Source: Gammaproteobacteria bacterium
GTDB lineage: Bacteria; Pseudomonadota; Gammaproteobacteria; Steroidobacterales; Steroidobacteraceae
Assembly: GCA_028293765.1 (NCBI GenBank)
Contig: JAQGOG010000093.1
Coordinates: 34,197-98,196 of the forward strand
DNA: 64,000 nucleotides
Direction of reading: 5' to 3'
The position numbers and the translations under genes were made by a program. Positions within the stretch are counted from its first letter, which is position 1. Each line of letters starts with the position of its first letter. The notes under the pieces were generated by a model, which saw only the letters and a list, made by a program, of their open reading frames with translations, searched no databases and had not been told where the DNA came from. Shown piece after piece: positions 7,960 through 15,392 of this stretch.

Positions 7960-8268
7960 ATGATCAAGGTCAGCATCCTGTACCCGAATACCCCGGGCGC
8001 CACGTTCGACATGGCGTACTACACCAGCAAGCACCTTACGATGGTGCAAAAGAAAGTCCCCGCCTGTAAGGGCGTGGGCGCTGAGCGGGGCCTTGGCGGT
8101 GGCGAGCCTGGCTCCAAACCCACTTACATTGCGATGGGTCACCTGCTGTTCGACTCGGTGGAGTCGTTTCAGACCGGTTTCGGCCCCCATGCGGCCGAGA
8201 TCGTGGCCGACGTGCCGAATTACACGAATACGCGCCCCGTCATCCAGGTCAGCGAGATCGCGCTCTGA
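7960..8268 (+). CDS. EthD-domain protein
   Basis: The 102-residue protein matches small EthD-family proteins (dimeric alpha-beta barrel fold): IKVSILYPNTPGATFDMAYY at the start, the HLTMVQ segment with the conserved His near residue 26, and a C-terminal VQVSEI-type strand. EthD was named from a cytochrome P450 ether-degradation cluster. Many relatives are stand-alone proteins in bacteria with unproven roles in ligand binding or intermediate handling. It appears monocistronic; what follows is a decayed GST gene. Confidence 0.85.
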   Translation: MIKVSILYPNTPGATFDMAYYTSKHLTMVQKKVPACKGVGAERGLGGGEPGSKPTYIAMGHLLFDSVESFQTGFGPHAAEIVADVPNYTNTRPVIQVSEIAL

Positions 8269-8306
8269 GAGGGACCGGGCGGTGGTGACCGCTCACGTCA
8301 TGTCCG

Positions 8307-8721
8307 ATGATCACGGTTCACCACCTCAACAACTCGCGTTCGCAGCGCGTCCTGTGGCTGCTCGAGGAGCTCGGATGCGGGTACGAACTAGTGAAGTACC
8401 GGCGCAATCCGGACACGATGCTGGCGCCGCCGGAACTGCGCCGGATTCACCCGCACTGCTGCTGCATCCCCTCATCAGGATGATTACGGGACGCGTGCAG
8501 AAGACATTCATCGATCCCCAACTCGCGACGCACATCCGCTAATGGGACGACGAGTTGCGTAAAGCGCAATGGTTCGCGGGCGCAGAGTTTACGGCTGCCC
8601 ATAATCAGATGAGTTTCCCCCTGGAAGCTGCAGCGGCGCGGTGTGGCGTCGCGCTGGGCGAAGGGGTGAAGTGCTTTCTCGAGCGCTGCAGATGGGCGGC
8701 GAATACCAACTCGCCAGATAA
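8307..8721 (+). pseudogene. Decayed glutathione S-transferase gene
   Basis: Three frames together spell pieces of one GST. The first (from ATG 8307) gives an intact thioredoxin-fold start, MITVHHLNNSRSQRVLWLLE, up to PPELRRIHP, then runs to a stop at 8481-8483. The second frame resumes near 8460 with helical-domain sequence (ITGRVQKTFIDPQLATHIR), is broken by a TAA at 8540-8542, and continues with WFAGAEFTAAHNQMSFP. A last shift gives the usual tail LQMGGEYQLAR and stop at 8719-8721. About 100 codons of the middle are missing. One large deletion, one nonsense change and at least one frameshift make function impossible. Confidence 0.85.
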
Positions 8722-8793
8722 CAGGAACCGCGGTTCCGTTCGCACGTTCCCCTCTTCGTGACACAGCGGGGGACGACTCGCGAGGAGTGATTT

Positions 8794-9357
8794 ATGGCGG
8801 AGAGAAATACAGCCGTTTTCGGCATCTATGCCACGGCGGTAGATGCGGAGCGGGGAGTCGATACTTTGATTGCCGCGGGATTTCCTAGCGCGGACATTTC
8901 GGTGCTCCTACCTGATAACCAGAGCACGAAAGATTTTGCGCACCACAAGGACACGAAGGCGCCGGAGGGCACCGCCGCGGGTGTGACCGCAGGTGGAATC
9001 TTAGGCGGAACCCTTGGGGTTCTAGCGGGAATCGGCGCGTTGGCCATTCCGGGCGTCGGACCGTTAATCGCTGCCGGCCCGCTTATGGCGGGACTTGCGG
9101 GACTCGGTGTCGGCGGAGCGGTCGGCGGCCTCGTCGGCGCGCTCGTGGGCATGGGCATTCCTGAATACGAAGCGAAACGCTACGTGGGCCGCGTAAAGGA
9201 TGGTGGCGTACTTCTGTCCGTCCACTGCGATAACTCGGAAGGAGTGACGCGTGCCAAGGAGCTCTTGAAGGGAAGCGGCGCTGATGACATCGCGTCGACC
9301 GGCGAAAGTGCGGGGATGCAGCCGGCCGCGCAAACTCAGCCGGATTATCGGCCGTAG
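8794..9357 (+). CDS. YflT-like stress protein with glycine zipper
   Basis: The 187-residue protein begins with a general-stress-protein 17M/YflT-type domain (TAVFGIYATAVDAERGVDTL, then AGFPSADISVLLPDN). A long Gly/Ala-rich hydrophobic stretch follows (about 65-120, many GxxxG repeats), resembling a glycine-zipper membrane segment, and then a second small alpha-beta part (GGVLLSVHCDNSEGVTRAKE) like the first. Such proteins are common in proteobacterial stress regulons. Biochemical function is not known. The ribosome site GAGGAGTG at 8780-8787 supports the ATG. A strong hairpin follows 7 bp after the stop. Confidence 0.75.
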   Translation: MAERNTAVFGIYATAVDAERGVDTLIAAGFPSADISVLLPDNQSTKDFAHHKDTKAPEGTAAGVTAGGILGGTLGVLAGIGALAIPGVGPLIAAGPLMAGLAGLGVGGAVGGLVGALVGMGIPEYEAKRYVGRVKDGGVLLSVHCDNSEGVTRAKELLKGSGADDIASTGESAGMQPAAQTQPDYRP

Positions 9358-9363
9358 CCAACG

Positions 9364-9399
9364 GTCAGCCCGGGCGAGGAAGTGCTCGCCCGGGCTGAC
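9364..9399. terminator. Bidirectional hairpin terminator between convergent genes
   Basis: A perfect 14-bp inverted repeat (9364-9377 against 9386-9399, core CAGCCCGGGCGA) with an 8-base loop lies between the stop of the YflT-like gene (plus) and the stop of the amidohydrolase gene (minus, 9421). Position and stem strength argue for termination of both transcripts. There is no long T tract on either side. Confidence 0.7.
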
Positions 9400-9420
9400 A
9401 TCGACGTTGATTCGTGCGGG

Positions 9421-10713
9421 TTACTTCGCGGCGGACTGCCCGCTCTGCTTGACCACTGCGCCGCCTTTGATCACCACAGCTACTGATTGAAGCGCGGCCA
9501 CATTCGCCAGCGGATCGCCCGCGACAGCGATGAGATCGCCGAACCGACCTACCGCGATGGCACCTACATCGCCCGGTCGGCCGAGTGCCTCTGCGGCCGT
9601 TACCGTAGCGGCTTGAATGGCCTGCATGGGCGTCATGCCCCACGTGACCATCGTGACGAACTGTTTGGCGTTCGTTCCATGCGGGTAAACGCCCGCATCG
9701 GTACCGAATATCATCTTCACGCCAGCCTTCGTCGCGGCCCGGAATGTCTCGCGCTGCTTACGCCCGACCATCCGTTCCTTCTCCAGCGATTCCTTGAAGA
9801 GGCCGTTCTTCTCGCCTTCCGCGAGAATGTAGTCGTCGTTGTAGACGTCCATCGAGAAGTAGGTGCCGTGTTGTTTGGCGAGGGCGAAGGCTTCCTCGTC
9901 CCCGAGGCTTGCGTGCTCGATGGTGTCGACGCCGGCGCGGATCGCATCCTTGATCCCGCTCGTGCCGTGGGCATGTACGGCGACCCTGAGTCCCAGCATG
10001 TGCGCCTCGTCCACGAGGGCTTTCATCTCGGTGAGGTCGTACTGCTGAGCGCCAACCGTGTCCGTCTTGGAGAGCACGCCGCCCGTGCCACAGAACTTGA
10101 TCACCTCGGCGCCATATTTGCGCAGTTTGCGTACCATGGCGCGCAGGGCCTCGGGACCATCGGCCACCGCCGTCTGTGGTGTCTTGATCGAGGGCGGAAA
10201 CTCGGTGTCATCGCAATGGCCACCCGTTGCGCCGATCGCATAGGTCGCCGGAACGATACGGGGACCGGGGATATAACCTTGCTCGATCGCCTGTTTCAGG
10301 GCGACGTCGTCGTAGTTCGAAGAGCCGACGTTGCGAACCGTGGTGAAGCCCGCTTCCACGGTGCGCTTGGCGTTCGCGACACCCACGACGGTCCAGAAAT
10401 TATCCGTGAACTCCAGAGGCCGGTAGCCGCTGAACAGCGGGTCGCTGGTGAGATGCACGTGCATGTCGATCAGGCCCGGCAGCAGTGTCATTCCAGGCAG
10501 ATCGATCCTTCGGGCGCCGGCGGCGACAGGCGCTCCCTGGGAGGCCACATCGCTGATCCGTCCGTCGGTGATGGTGATCTGCGGATGATCGACGACGCGG
10601 CCTGCGATCACGTCGACCATGTGATCCGCGGTGACGACGACCGTATCGGCGTGAGCTGCGGTTGCCGCGAGCAGTAGCAGAGACAAGAACGGGAGGCACT
10701 TCAATCGTTGCAT
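9421..10713 (-). CDS. Secreted amidohydrolase (prolidase/imidazolonepropionase-like)
   Basis: The 430-residue enzyme has a signal peptide (about 1-22, LLLLAATAAHA) and an amidohydrolase-superfamily metal-dependent barrel. Visible metal ligands are His85 and His87 (GLIDMHVHL), a Lys in EVIKFCGTGG that may be carboxylated, His in AVHAHGTSG, His in TIEHASLGD and Asp in FGTDAGVYPHG. The arrangement fits the binuclear prolidase-like group that cleaves Xaa-Pro, Xaa-Arg or Xaa-Lys dipeptides. The family is wide, so the substrate is inferred only loosely. It is likely periplasmic. It reads leftward towards the hairpin at 9364-9399 and appears to be a single-gene unit. Confidence 0.85.
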   Translation of the reverse strand: MQRLKCLPFLSLLLLAATAAHADTVVVTADHMVDVIAGRVVDHPQITITDGRISDVASQGAPVAAGARRIDLPGMTLLPGLIDMHVHLTSDPLFSGYRPLEFTDNFWTVVGVANAKRTVEAGFTTVRNVGSSNYDDVALKQAIEQGYIPGPRIVPATYAIGATGGHCDDTEFPPSIKTPQTAVADGPEALRAMVRKLRKYGAEVIKFCGTGGVLSKTDTVGAQQYDLTEMKALVDEAHMLGLRVAVHAHGTSGIKDAIRAGVDTIEHASLGDEEAFALAKQHGTYFSMDVYNDDYILAEGEKNGLFKESLEKERMVGRKQRETFRAATKAGVKMIFGTDAGVYPHGTNAKQFVTMVTWGMTPMQAIQAATVTAAEALGRPGDVGAIAVGRFGDLIAVAGDPLANVAALQSVAVVIKGGAVVKQSGQSAAK

Positions 10714-10817
10714 TGGCGACCTCGTAGGGCGTACGTAAGCCGCGTAATGTCGCAGAGGCCGCGCTCGAGTGCCAGCTTGTTGAGACAGGCAGAGTGCGTT
10801 TACGGCACGCCTTGTGG

Positions 10818-10838
10818 GGAGTCGCGGTCCGCGGCTCC
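10818..10838 (-). terminator. Possible terminator hairpin after the DUF1993 gene
   Basis: A GC-rich hairpin (GGAG at 10818-10821 pairing with CTCC at 10835-10838, inner CGCGG/CCGCG, one mismatch) lies 3 bp past the stop of the leftward DUF1993 gene. It has almost no loop and no T tract, so the call is weak. Confidence 0.3.
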
Positions 10839-10841
10839 TCT

Positions 10842-11348
10842 TTAGCCTCTGCCGAGATAGTCCATCTTTCCCAGCTCAACGCCGTTGTGCCGGAGAATGT
10901 CGTATGTGGTCGTGACGTGGAAGTAGATATTCGGCAGCAGGTGGTCCTGCAGATACGGCAGTCCCTGCATGCTCTTCGTACTGCTGCGTGTCTGCCACGA
11001 CACCGTCTTTTCCTCGGTACCGTCGATCTGCTCGGGCTTCAGGGTCTCGAGGTACGCGATGGTCTTGCGGATGCGGGCAGTGAGCTCGGCAAACGAGGTC
11101 TCTTTGTTTTCATAAGCCGGTACTTCCAGGCCCGCGAGTCGTGCGGCGCCGCTGTTGGCGACGTCGGTGGCGACCTGCACCTGCCTGGTCAACGAGAACA
11201 TATCCGGGTACAGCCGTGCGTCGAGCAGTACGGCGGGATCGATCTTGCGCGCCTCGGCATGCGCGGCGCCTTTCTCGAGGATGGCAGCGAGGTTGTTCAG
11301 GGCCCGGATGAACCGGGGCACCGAGGTCGTGTACATCGAGGTCTTCAT
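10842..11348 (-). CDS. DUF1993 family protein
   Basis: This 168-residue protein matches DUF1993 along its whole length: a helical bundle starting with SVPRFIRALNNLAAILEKG, then DARLYPDMFSLTRQVQVATD, a central LAGLEVPAYENKETSFAEL segment and a final HVTTTYDILRHNGVELGK. The fold is related to DinB four-helix bundles and carries His residues near the C-terminus. No reaction is established. It starts 3 bp after the stop of the RIO kinase gene, so the two are an operon running leftward. Confidence 0.88.
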   Translation of the reverse strand: MKTSMYTTSVPRFIRALNNLAAILEKGAAHAEARKIDPAVLLDARLYPDMFSLTRQVQVATDVANSGAARLAGLEVPAYENKETSFAELTARIRKTIAYLETLKPEQIDGTEEKTVSWQTRSSTKSMQGLPYLQDHLLPNIYFHVTTTYDILRHNGVELGKMDYLGRG

Positions 11349-11351
11349 GGT

Positions 11352-12194
11352 CTATTCGTCCCTGCCGAGTTGCCGGCGTATGGCTTCTTCGCGCGCATCG
11401 TCGATGACGAGCATCACGTCGTTTGGATCGGTGACAGTTTCTTCGCGAGCGAAGAGGCCCGTGAGCTCGCTGTCGGGACGCAGCTCGCCTTGCTCGAACA
11501 GGGCCCACATCTCTCTCGCGAATTCGGTAGTTAGCAGCTCTGGAGCAAAACGGCCGAGCGTTGCGCGGATGTTGTTCACGTCCCGTTCGAGCATCGCGAA
11601 CGCACCGTTGTTGCCGGCTGCGTTGACGGCTTGCGGCAGATCGATGATCACCGGGCCATCGGGCGCGACGAGGACGTTGAATTCCGACAGATCGCCATGG
11701 ATGAGCCCGACACTCAGCATGCGCACGATCTGTCTCATCAGGAATCCGTGGTATTCGCGTGCGATCTCCGGAGACAGATCGACTTCGCCCAGGCGCGGGG
11801 CAGGGTACCCGTCCGCGTCCGTCACGAGCTCCATGATCAGCACATCATTGAAATAGCCAAAGGGCTGCGGCACGCGCACGCCGGCGCCTACGAGTTGATA
11901 GAGCGCGTCGACCTCGGCGTTCTTCCACGCGGCTTCCTGCTCCTTGCGGCCGAAGCGTGTGCTTTTACTCATGGCGCGGGTCTGGCGGCTGCCGCGAACC
12001 TTGCGCCCCTCCTGGTATTGCGTACGCTTTTGGAAGCTCCGCTGCGCCATGTCCTTGTAGACCTTCGCGCAGCGAACCTGCGTACCCGACCGTACGATAT
12101 AGACCGTGGCCTCCTTACCGCTTTTGAGCGATCGGAGAACCTCATCAATCACACCATCGTCGATCAGGGGCTGCAGGCCTTTGGGGGTCTTCAT
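11352..12194 (-). CDS. RIO1-family atypical serine protein kinase
   Basis: The 280-residue protein has the compact RIO kinase fold: a glycine-rich nucleotide loop (LKSGKEATVY, about 23-32), catalytic-loop motif HGDLSEFNVL with Asp168 and Asn173, and the metal-binding Asp185 in IIDLPQAV. The classic RIO flexible loop (QKRTQYQEGRKVRGSRQTR) is present at about 55-73. In eukaryotes and archaea RIO kinases act in small-subunit maturation; bacterial homologues are less understood. An N-terminal winged helix is short or absent. It is the first gene of a two-gene leftward operon with a DUF1993 gene. Confidence 0.9.
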   Translation of the reverse strand: MKTPKGLQPLIDDGVIDEVLRSLKSGKEATVYIVRSGTQVRCAKVYKDMAQRSFQKRTQYQEGRKVRGSRQTRAMSKSTRFGRKEQEAAWKNAEVDALYQLVGAGVRVPQPFGYFNDVLIMELVTDADGYPAPRLGEVDLSPEIAREYHGFLMRQIVRMLSVGLIHGDLSEFNVLVAPDGPVIIDLPQAVNAAGNNGAFAMLERDVNNIRATLGRFAPELLTTEFAREMWALFEQGELRPDSELTGLFAREETVTDPNDVMLVIDDAREEAIRRQLGRDE

Positions 12195-12673
12195 TGCTTC
12201 CGTGGGCGCGGCCGCCAGGCGATCGCGCAGCTCATTTGTCAGGTCAGTGGTTCGCCTGACCCCCGTTCCCTTCAGGGCCGGAGCGCTTGCAGGCCCTCAA
12301 CCGGTAGATATTACAGGTTGCGGCGGCTCTCCGTTGCTGATTTGAGCCTTCCTCCGACTCGCCCGCATGGCGGATGGCGATCACGTAATGTCATTTTCAC
12401 CCCGCGCTTGCGGCTCAAGGACGTCAACTACGGGTTGCTGCTGGCCCGGAAGTTCGGCATCGGGGCTCGCTTCGGCAGCCTGGCCGGCGGGGCGTTTGCG
12501 CAGGTGTGCGACGCCGGTCATGCCGACGAGAACGAAAGCAACGTCGTGGAAGTCGCCCGCGCAGCCCTCCTCCTGAGTCGCGTCACAGAGCATTTCTCGT
12601 TGTGCTTCCCCGCATGCCCATGGATACTTGAGCGGGGCGATAGGGGGTATCGCCACCCCAACGAGAAAGACGA
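12195..12673. other. 479-bp gap between RIO kinase and autotransporter genes
   Basis: This divergent intergenic region contains no complete gene. Its middle (12390-12569) is a decayed dehydrogenase fragment, described separately. The rest should hold the promoters of the leftward RIO kinase operon and the rightward barrel-protein gene, but I could not identify convincing -35/-10 pairs. GAGAAAG at 12663-12669 is a possible ribosome site for the ATG at 12674. Confidence 0.5.
12390..12569 (+). pseudogene. Remnant of a 3-hydroxyisobutyrate-dehydrogenase-like gene (C-terminal domain)
   Basis: One frame in this gap has a coding-like base pattern (G/C at most third positions, A/T-rich second positions) and spells a recognisable piece of the C-terminal helical domain (NAD_binding_11) of the 3-hydroxyisobutyrate dehydrogenase family: LKDVNYGLLLARKFGI, then FGSLAGGAFAQVCDAGHAD and DENESNVVEVAR. 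In complete enzymes the Lys of the LKD motif is the catalytic lysine that opens this domain. The N-terminal Rossmann domain is missing and no start codon serves the piece, so it is read as a deletion remnant. Identification is from pattern memory only. Confidence 0.5.
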
Positions 12674-13987
12674 ATGGACACTGCATCCGGGAGGCCGCGC
12701 GCCGTGGCGGGACGCTTCGTCCCACACATCGCGGGATTGTTTTCCGCGCTCTTCGCCCTTGCGGCCCACGGGCAGACACTCGACCAGCAGTACGACTTCT
12801 ATCTCTCAACACTCGCCCATCGCTGCGACAATATGGGCTTCGCGCGCCAGGGCTTCGACGAGCTGGTGCCGGGCCAGGCGGGTCCGCACTTGTTTGCGTA
12901 CTGCTCCGGACCGCCGACCGTCACGGGCGGCGGCGGTAATGGCAGTTCCTCGGGCGGCGGTGCGGGAGTAGCGGAGAGCCGTGGCGAAGGCGCCGAGGAG
13001 GATGCAGCTCTGCGGCGGCGGCGCGAGCGCTTACGCGCAGTCAACGGAAATAAGCCGGCTGCGGCGGACGCCTCCGATTTCGATCTCGGCAGTCTGGGTG
13101 CCACGAGCGCCTTCCTGTCACTGGATTATGAGCACGAGCGCCAGAAAACCACCGAGTACGAAGCCGGCCGGCGTTCGCACGACCTGAATGGCACTCTGGG
13201 CATCGACCATCGCTTCGGCCCGCGCGCTCTGGCGGGGCTGGCGCTCAAATACGATGAGCAGTCCGGTGTCATCGACAGCGGCGGTGACTTTCACGCTCAT
13301 GGGCAGGCAGTGTGGGCCTATGGTTCCTGGATGCCGCGGGACGGGTTATTCATGGACCTGGCCGCGGGGCTGGGCTCCAGGAGTCTGCACACCGGGCGGA
13401 TCGTCTCACGCGAGATTTTCAACGTGGATCGTTTCGGGACCGTGTCGAGTTACTTCAGCCCTGCTCCCACGCTCGCGATCAGCAACACGCACGAACACGA
13501 CGTCAATGCCGAGCTGCGCACGGGCTACGATTTCTCTTTTTCCAGCGTAAGCATCGGACCGCGCGCCGCGGTTACGCTGAAACACACTTCCCTCGATCCG
13601 TTCATCGAGGCCGGCGACACGCCGATGACGCTGGCCTTCGATTCGCAGAAGACGACGTCCCTGCGCAGTCTGATCGGATTCCAGGCGACCCGGGCATTCA
13701 CCGCTGCCAGCATGGTGTTCGTCCCGCAGCTCAACGCCGACTGGGTGCACGAATACCGCGACGACCAACGGGTCATTACCGCCCACTTCGCGGAAGACCT
13801 GCGCCCCAATCCGTCGCAGCTGCGCTTTCTGAATACAGCCCCCGATCGCGACTGGTTGCTGCTGCGAGGCAGCCTGGTTACTGTGTTTCCGCACGGCGTC
13901 AGCGCCTTCACGTCCTTCGAAAGCACCGCCGCCCATTCCTACATAAATCGTTATCGCGCCAGCGTTGGCGTACGAGTGGAGCTGTAG
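12674..13987 (+). CDS. Autotransporter-type outer-membrane beta-barrel protein with short passenger
   Basis: The 437-residue protein has a signal sequence ending near residue 33 (LFALAAHGQ), a short Cys-containing exported segment (about 34-80), a Gly/Ser-rich linker with a charged Arg/Glu stretch (80-125), and then an autotransporter-type beta-barrel of about 300 residues with alternating hydrophobic strands and a final strand closing in VGVRVEL. The barrel should insert in the outer membrane through the Bam complex. The passenger is far shorter than in classical adhesins or proteases, so it may be a barrel-only member. Function is unknown. ATG 12674 is preceded by GAGAAAG. Confidence 0.8.
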   Translation: MDTASGRPRAVAGRFVPHIAGLFSALFALAAHGQTLDQQYDFYLSTLAHRCDNMGFARQGFDELVPGQAGPHLFAYCSGPPTVTGGGGNGSSSGGGAGVAESRGEGAEEDAALRRRRERLRAVNGNKPAAADASDFDLGSLGATSAFLSLDYEHERQKTTEYEAGRRSHDLNGTLGIDHRFGPRALAGLALKYDEQSGVIDSGGDFHAHGQAVWAYGSWMPRDGLFMDLAAGLGSRSLHTGRIVSREIFNVDRFGTVSSYFSPAPTLAISNTHEHDVNAELRTGYDFSFSSVSIGPRAAVTLKHTSLDPFIEAGDTPMTLAFDSQKTTSLRSLIGFQATRAFTAASMVFVPQLNADWVHEYRDDQRVITAHFAEDLRPNPSQLRFLNTAPDRDWLLLRGSLVTVFPHGVSAFTSFESTAAHSYINRYRASVGVRVEL

Positions 13988-14000
13988 AGGCGCTCGCCCG

Positions 14001-14102
14001 GTGCATTCGCTCGAGTCTGAATTACGCGAGCTGCACTCCGCGGGAGTCATCGATGACGCCACCGCCTCGCGCGCCGTTGAGCTCGACAGCGGGTCCGTCT
14101 AA
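14001..14102 (+). pseudogene. N-terminal remnant of a DUF2157/DUF4401-like membrane protein gene
   Basis: From GTG 14001 a 33-codon frame spells HSLESELRELHSAGVIDDAT and then ASRAVELDSG before a TAA at 14100-14102. This resembles the cytoplasmic N-terminal helix of DUF2157/DUF4401 multi-pass membrane proteins, whose transmembrane part is absent here. Codon third positions are GC-rich as in local genes. The last 4 bases overlap the stop end of the convergent pyrD gene, so the deletion seems to have stopped exactly at pyrD. It could still be expressed as a micropeptide, but nothing suggests that it is. Confidence 0.45.
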
Positions 14103-15106
14103 CTTAAGGCCGCTGCCAACTCTTTGACGAGCCTTGGCCCCCGGTAGATCAGCCCCGTATAGATCTGAATGAGGTCCGCGCCCGCGGTACGCATTGCCTC
14201 TGCGTCTGCGGCGGACATGATGCCGCCCACGCCGATGAGGGTCGTGGTGGGGCGGAGTTCGCGGCGAAGGGTGCGCACGACTTCCAGTGAGCGGGGATGA
14301 AGGGGAGCACCGCTTACGCCGCCCGGCTCATTGGCGTGTCGGAGCGATTCGAGACTGGCGTGTGAGATTGTGGTGTTTGTTGCAATGACACCGCCCAAGG
14401 GGAGGGAGCCCAACAGGGCTGCGATATCGCGCAGTTCGTCGTCGGTGAGGTCGGGAGCTAGCTTCACGAGGAGGGGTACCCGCCGCGAATGTGCCTTTTC
14501 GAGGCGATGTGCCTCGTCCAGCAGTGCCGTCAGGAGGGGCTCGAGATTCTGCGTGTCTTGCAGGGCGCGGAGCCCTTTCGTATTGGGCGACGAAACATTG
14601 ACCGTGATGTAGTCGGAGACCTCATGGACCGCTCGCAGGCAAGCAATGTAATCGTCGACGGCGCGCTCGACCGGTGTGGTCGCGTTCTTGCCGATGTTGA
14701 CGCCGAGGGTCTGGGCGCCGCGGCGCGCCTTGATGCGAGCGACGATGCGCTCGGCGCCGTCATTCGGGAATCCCATGCGATTGATGAGCGCGGCCCGTTC
14801 CGGGACCCGAAACAGTCGAGGTTGAGGATTTCCGGCCTGCGGTCTTGGCGTGACGGTGCCGACTTCGATATGGCCGAAGCCGAGAGCGAACAGCCCGTCG
14901 ATGGCAACCGCGTTCTTGTCGAAGCCGGCGGCGAGTCCCACGCGGTTCGGGATCTGCAGACCCATGATCTCGATCGCACGCCCGGTCGGCGTCGAGCGAT
15001 CTCGGAACGGATGCCAGGGAAAAGCCCGAACGGCCGCAAGGGCCAGCGAATGTGCTGCCTCCGGGGGCGTTGCGAACAGGGCGCGCCGGACAACCCGATA
15101 AAGCAT
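14099..15106 (-). CDS. pyrD: Dihydroorotate dehydrogenase (quinone), class 2
   Basis: The 335-residue enzyme oxidises dihydroorotate to orotate in pyrimidine synthesis and passes electrons to ubiquinone at the inner membrane. It has the class 2 N-terminal amphipathic extension (about 1-45), FMN-barrel motifs GLAAGFDKNA and GTVTPRPQAGNPQPR, the active-site region NVSSPNTKGLR with the class 2 catalytic Ser, and the phosphate-binding motif GVGGIMSAADA plus QIYTGLIYRGP. Length is the usual one. It reads leftward. The tRNA-Glu gene lies 135 bp upstream on the same strand. Confidence 0.97.
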   Translation of the reverse strand: MLYRVVRRALFATPPEAAHSLALAAVRAFPWHPFRDRSTPTGRAIEIMGLQIPNRVGLAAGFDKNAVAIDGLFALGFGHIEVGTVTPRPQAGNPQPRLFRVPERAALINRMGFPNDGAERIVARIKARRGAQTLGVNIGKNATTPVERAVDDYIACLRAVHEVSDYITVNVSSPNTKGLRALQDTQNLEPLLTALLDEAHRLEKAHSRRVPLLVKLAPDLTDDELRDIAALLGSLPLGGVIATNTTISHASLESLRHANEPGGVSGAPLHPRSLEVVRTLRRELRPTTTLIGVGGIMSAADAEAMRTAGADLIQIYTGLIYRGPRLVKELAAALS

Positions 15107-15241
15107 CAGAGCACGCAGTACTGTCGGATCACGTCAATTTTCGGAAAAAAAACCTGCAGTGGTGTCGGAGGGCCCGCAGCGCGGGGCAGCCCGTTCGGAC
15201 GCCTCCGCGGGTCGCCAAAACGTCGCTAAGTGATTGATTTA

Positions 15242-15317
15242 TGGCGCTCCCAACCGGATTCGAACCGGTGTACTAGCCTTGAGAGGGCTATGTCCTGGGC
15301 CTCTAGACGATGGGAGC
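15242..15317 (-). tRNA. tRNA-Glu (anticodon CTC)
   Basis: Read on the minus strand, a full cloverleaf is present: acceptor stem GCTCCCA/TGGGAGC, D-arm with TCTAGAGGCCC, anticodon stem-loop with loop CTCTCAA giving anticodon CTC (codon GAG), variable loop, and T-arm CCGGTTCGAATCCGG. The discriminator base is G and the CCA end is encoded in the DNA. The D-loop and anticodon-arm layout match bacterial tRNA-Glu. Length is 76 bases with CCA. Confidence 0.95.
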
Positions 15318-15348
15318 GGCGGGGTGAGGGTCTGCAGCAGAGCGCGCT

Positions 15349-15376
15349 ATTATAGAGGACCTTCCTAATTGCTCAA
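15349..15376 (-). promoter_or_regulatory. Sigma-70 promoter of tRNA-Glu
   Basis: On the minus strand the -35 box TTGAGC (15371-15376) and a perfect -10 box TATAAT (15349-15354) are separated by 16 bp. The -10 is followed at once by the GC-rich discriminator AGCGCGC, the type that makes stable-RNA promoters sensitive to ppGpp. Transcription would begin about 25 bases before the mature tRNA 5' end at 15317. Confidence 0.8.
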
Positions 15377-15392
15377 GCCGAAAGCGTTTTAA

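Noticed and set aside
9487..10677. A 396-codon plus-strand frame opposite the amidohydrolase
   Set aside because: The minus-strand product has all metal-binding motifs and a signal peptide; the plus frame has none.
15145..15152. Run of eight A on the plus strand (T8 on minus) between tRNA-Glu and pyrD as a terminator
   Set aside because: No compact GC-rich hairpin lies directly before the T tract; the nearest pairing (GGAGG with CCTCC) is about 16 bases away.
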